From contig CAKPJO010000088.1 in NCBI GenBank assembly GCA_934162685.1, positions 1 to 6,534 of the forward strand: a stretch of 6,534 nucleotides of DNA, read 5' to 3'. Positions 5,376 to 6,534 of this stretch are shown in pieces. Each line of letters starts with the position of its first letter. Within the stretch, counting starts at the first letter, position 1. The notes beneath the pieces are model-generated. The model made no database searches. It had not been told where the DNA came from and saw only the letters and a program-made list of their open reading frames with translations. This stretch comes from an uncultured Bacilli bacterium. Its GTDB lineage: Bacteria > Bacillota_I > Bacilli_A > RFN20 > CAG-826. The translations under genes and the position numbers were made by a program.

Positions 5376-6534
5376 ATGTTTAACAATGTAGAAGAATTTA
5401 AAGAAGAATTTCAAAGAAGATTACTAGATAAATATTGTGTGACAATCGATGAATCACATATATTCGAACGTTATGATATTTTAGGAGAAATGGTGCGCGA
5501 CTACGCAAGTAGAGACTGGCGCAGCACTCGTGAAACAGTTTTAAGAACTGGTAAAAAACAACTTATATATTTCTCAATGGAATTCTTAATTGGTCGTTTA
5601 TTAGTAAATAACTTACAAAATTTAGGAATTTATGAAGTTGTTAAAGATGGATTGAATGATTTAGGAATTAATATTCATGAATTAGAAGAGCAAGAAACGG
5701 ATGCTGGACTTGGTAATGGTGGCTTAGGAAGACTTGCTGCTTGCTTTTTAGACTCCACAGCATCTTTAGGATATCCAGTTATTGGTAACTGTATCCGATA
5801 TGAATATGGTTTCTTTAAACAAGTTATCATTGATGGAAAACAAGTAGAAGTTCCTGATCAATGGCTTGCTAAATCTAATGTTTGGGAAGTTAAAAAGCCT
5901 AAACATGCGGTTGAAGTAAAATTCTATGGACATCCAGAATGTTATTATGATGAAAAAGGTGAATTGCGTAATAGAACTGCAGATGCAATTGTTGTAAAAG
6001 CTATGCCTTATGACATTTCTGTTATCGGATATCGTAATAAAGTAGTTAATACATTACGTGTCTGGTCAGCGGAACCAAGCGATGAACATTTACCAATGGA
6101 TGAAAAGTTTACTGATTATTTATCAGCTTTAAAAGAATTATGTCATGGATTATATCCAGATGATTCTACAGAACATGGACGTATTTTACGTTTAAGACAA
6201 CAATATTTCCTTGTTTCAGCGGGATTACAATCCGCGATGCGTGAACATTTAAGACTTTATGGTACATTAGATAATTTTTATGAAAAATATAACTTCCAAT
6301 TAAATGATACTCACCCAATTTTAGCTATTCCAGAAATGATGCGCTTATTAATGGATGAATATAATTATGGTTGGGATGATGCTTGGTATCAAGTAACTCA
6401 CGCTATGGCATATACAAATCATACTGTTATGGCGGAAGCTTTAGAAAAATGGCCAATAAATTATGTACAACATTTAATTCCACGTTGCTATATGATTATT
6501 GAAGAAATTAATCGTCGCTTTATGATTCGTTTAA
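5376..6534 (+). CDS. glgP: Glycogen/maltodextrin phosphorylase GlgP, N-terminal 386 aa (runs off the window)
   Basis: Glycogen phosphorylase (GT35, PLP-dependent) releases glucose-1-phosphate from the non-reducing ends of glycogen. The frame is open from the ATG at 5376 to the window edge, roughly the first half of a ~750-800 aa enzyme. Conserved blocks: Y-F-S-M-E-F-L-I-G-R-L-L at 65-76, G-L-G-N-G-G-L-G-R-L-A-A at 111-122 (the glycine-rich loop near the phosphate/PLP site), Y-E-Y-G-F-F-K-Q at 142-149, L-Y-P-D-D-S at 259-264, L-R-L-R-Q-Q-Y-F at 271-278, L-N-D-T-H-P at 309-314 (active-site segment) and Y-T-N-H-T-V-M-A-E-A-L-E-K-W at 346-359. The PLP lysine is in the unseen C-terminal half. The N-terminus is short, without an added regulatory extension. 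Only one base separates it from the glgB stop, so the two are co-transcribed and probably translationally coupled. Glycogen phosphorylase is preferred to maltodextrin phosphorylase because of glgB next door; sequence alone does not separate them. Confidence 0.95.
   Translation, partial: MFNNVEEFKEEFQRRLLDKYCVTIDESHIFERYDILGEMVRDYASRDWRSTRETVLRTGKKQLIYFSMEFLIGRLLVNNLQNLGIYEVVKDGLNDLGINIHELEEQETDAGLGNGGLGRLAACFLDSTASLGYPVIGNCIRYEYGFFKQVIIDGKQVEVPDQWLAKSNVWEVKKPKHAVEVKFYGHPECYYDEKGELRNRTADAIVVKAMPYDISVIGYRNKVVNTLRVWSAEPSDEHLPMDEKFTDYLSALKELCHGLYPDDSTEHGRILRLRQQYFLVSAGLQSAMREHLRLYGTLDNFYEKYNFQLNDTHPILAIPEMMRLLMDEYNYGWDDAWYQVTHAMAYTNHTVMAEALEKWPINYVQHLIPRCYMIIEEINRRFMIRL

Noticed and set aside
241..6534. 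Alternative genetic code with TGA as Trp
   Set aside because: All genes read through with TGA as stop and every Trp codon seen is TGG; all visible stops are TAA or TAG, so the window neither needs nor supports recoding.

Overview
This is an AT-rich window from a bacterium, most likely a low-G+C member of the Bacillota or the neighbouring Mycoplasmatota that uses the standard code. The reasons are strong Shine-Dalgarno sites (AAGGAGG, GAGGTG), A/T-dominated codons, AT-rich spacers with compact promoters, and Bacillus-type versions of NrnA, AckA and GlgB. All Trp codons in the five substantial genes are TGG, which argues against a Mycoplasma/Spiroplasma code where TGA means Trp. Genus cannot be fixed from this stretch alone.

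Layout from left to right. Bases 1-27 (minus) hold the first nine codons of a gene leaving the window; its start (MKFIPLHVY) and its promoter suggest, but do not prove, the DNA polymerase III alpha subunit. An AT-rich divergent spacer (28-240) carries that promoter, a loosely iterated 38-42 bp motif and the licD promoter. licD (241-1086, plus) encodes a LicD-family phosphotransferase. It converges on nrnA (1120-2112, minus, DHH-DHHA1 phosphoesterase) across one hairpin that can terminate both. Upstream of nrnA is ackA (2173-3366, minus, acetate kinase), which ends in a hairpin terminator whose U-tract runs directly into an extended -10 promoter for nrnA. A second divergent spacer (3367-3523) separates ackA from glgB and carries a good CcpA cre-like site, an overlapping inverted repeat, and a 17-bp palindrome over the glgB -10. 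glgB (3524-5374, plus, branching enzyme) is followed after one base by glgP (5376 to the window edge, glycogen phosphorylase, first 386 codons).

Functionally the right half is a carbon-storage and overflow-metabolism locus. GlgB introduces alpha-1,6 branches into glycogen, GlgP releases glucose-1-phosphate from it, and AckA turns acetyl-phosphate into acetate and ATP. The cre-like site between the divergent ackA and glgB promoters gives a plausible way to tie both to carbon status. The left half is a mix of housekeeping (nrnA, perhaps dnaE) and a lone surface-modification-type gene (licD).

I see no tRNA, rRNA, CRISPR array, insertion sequence or clear riboswitch. All substantial genes belong to known families, and I find no convincing new multi-gene system. 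The points that merit a second look are regulatory: the ackA/glgB control region and the very short leaders.
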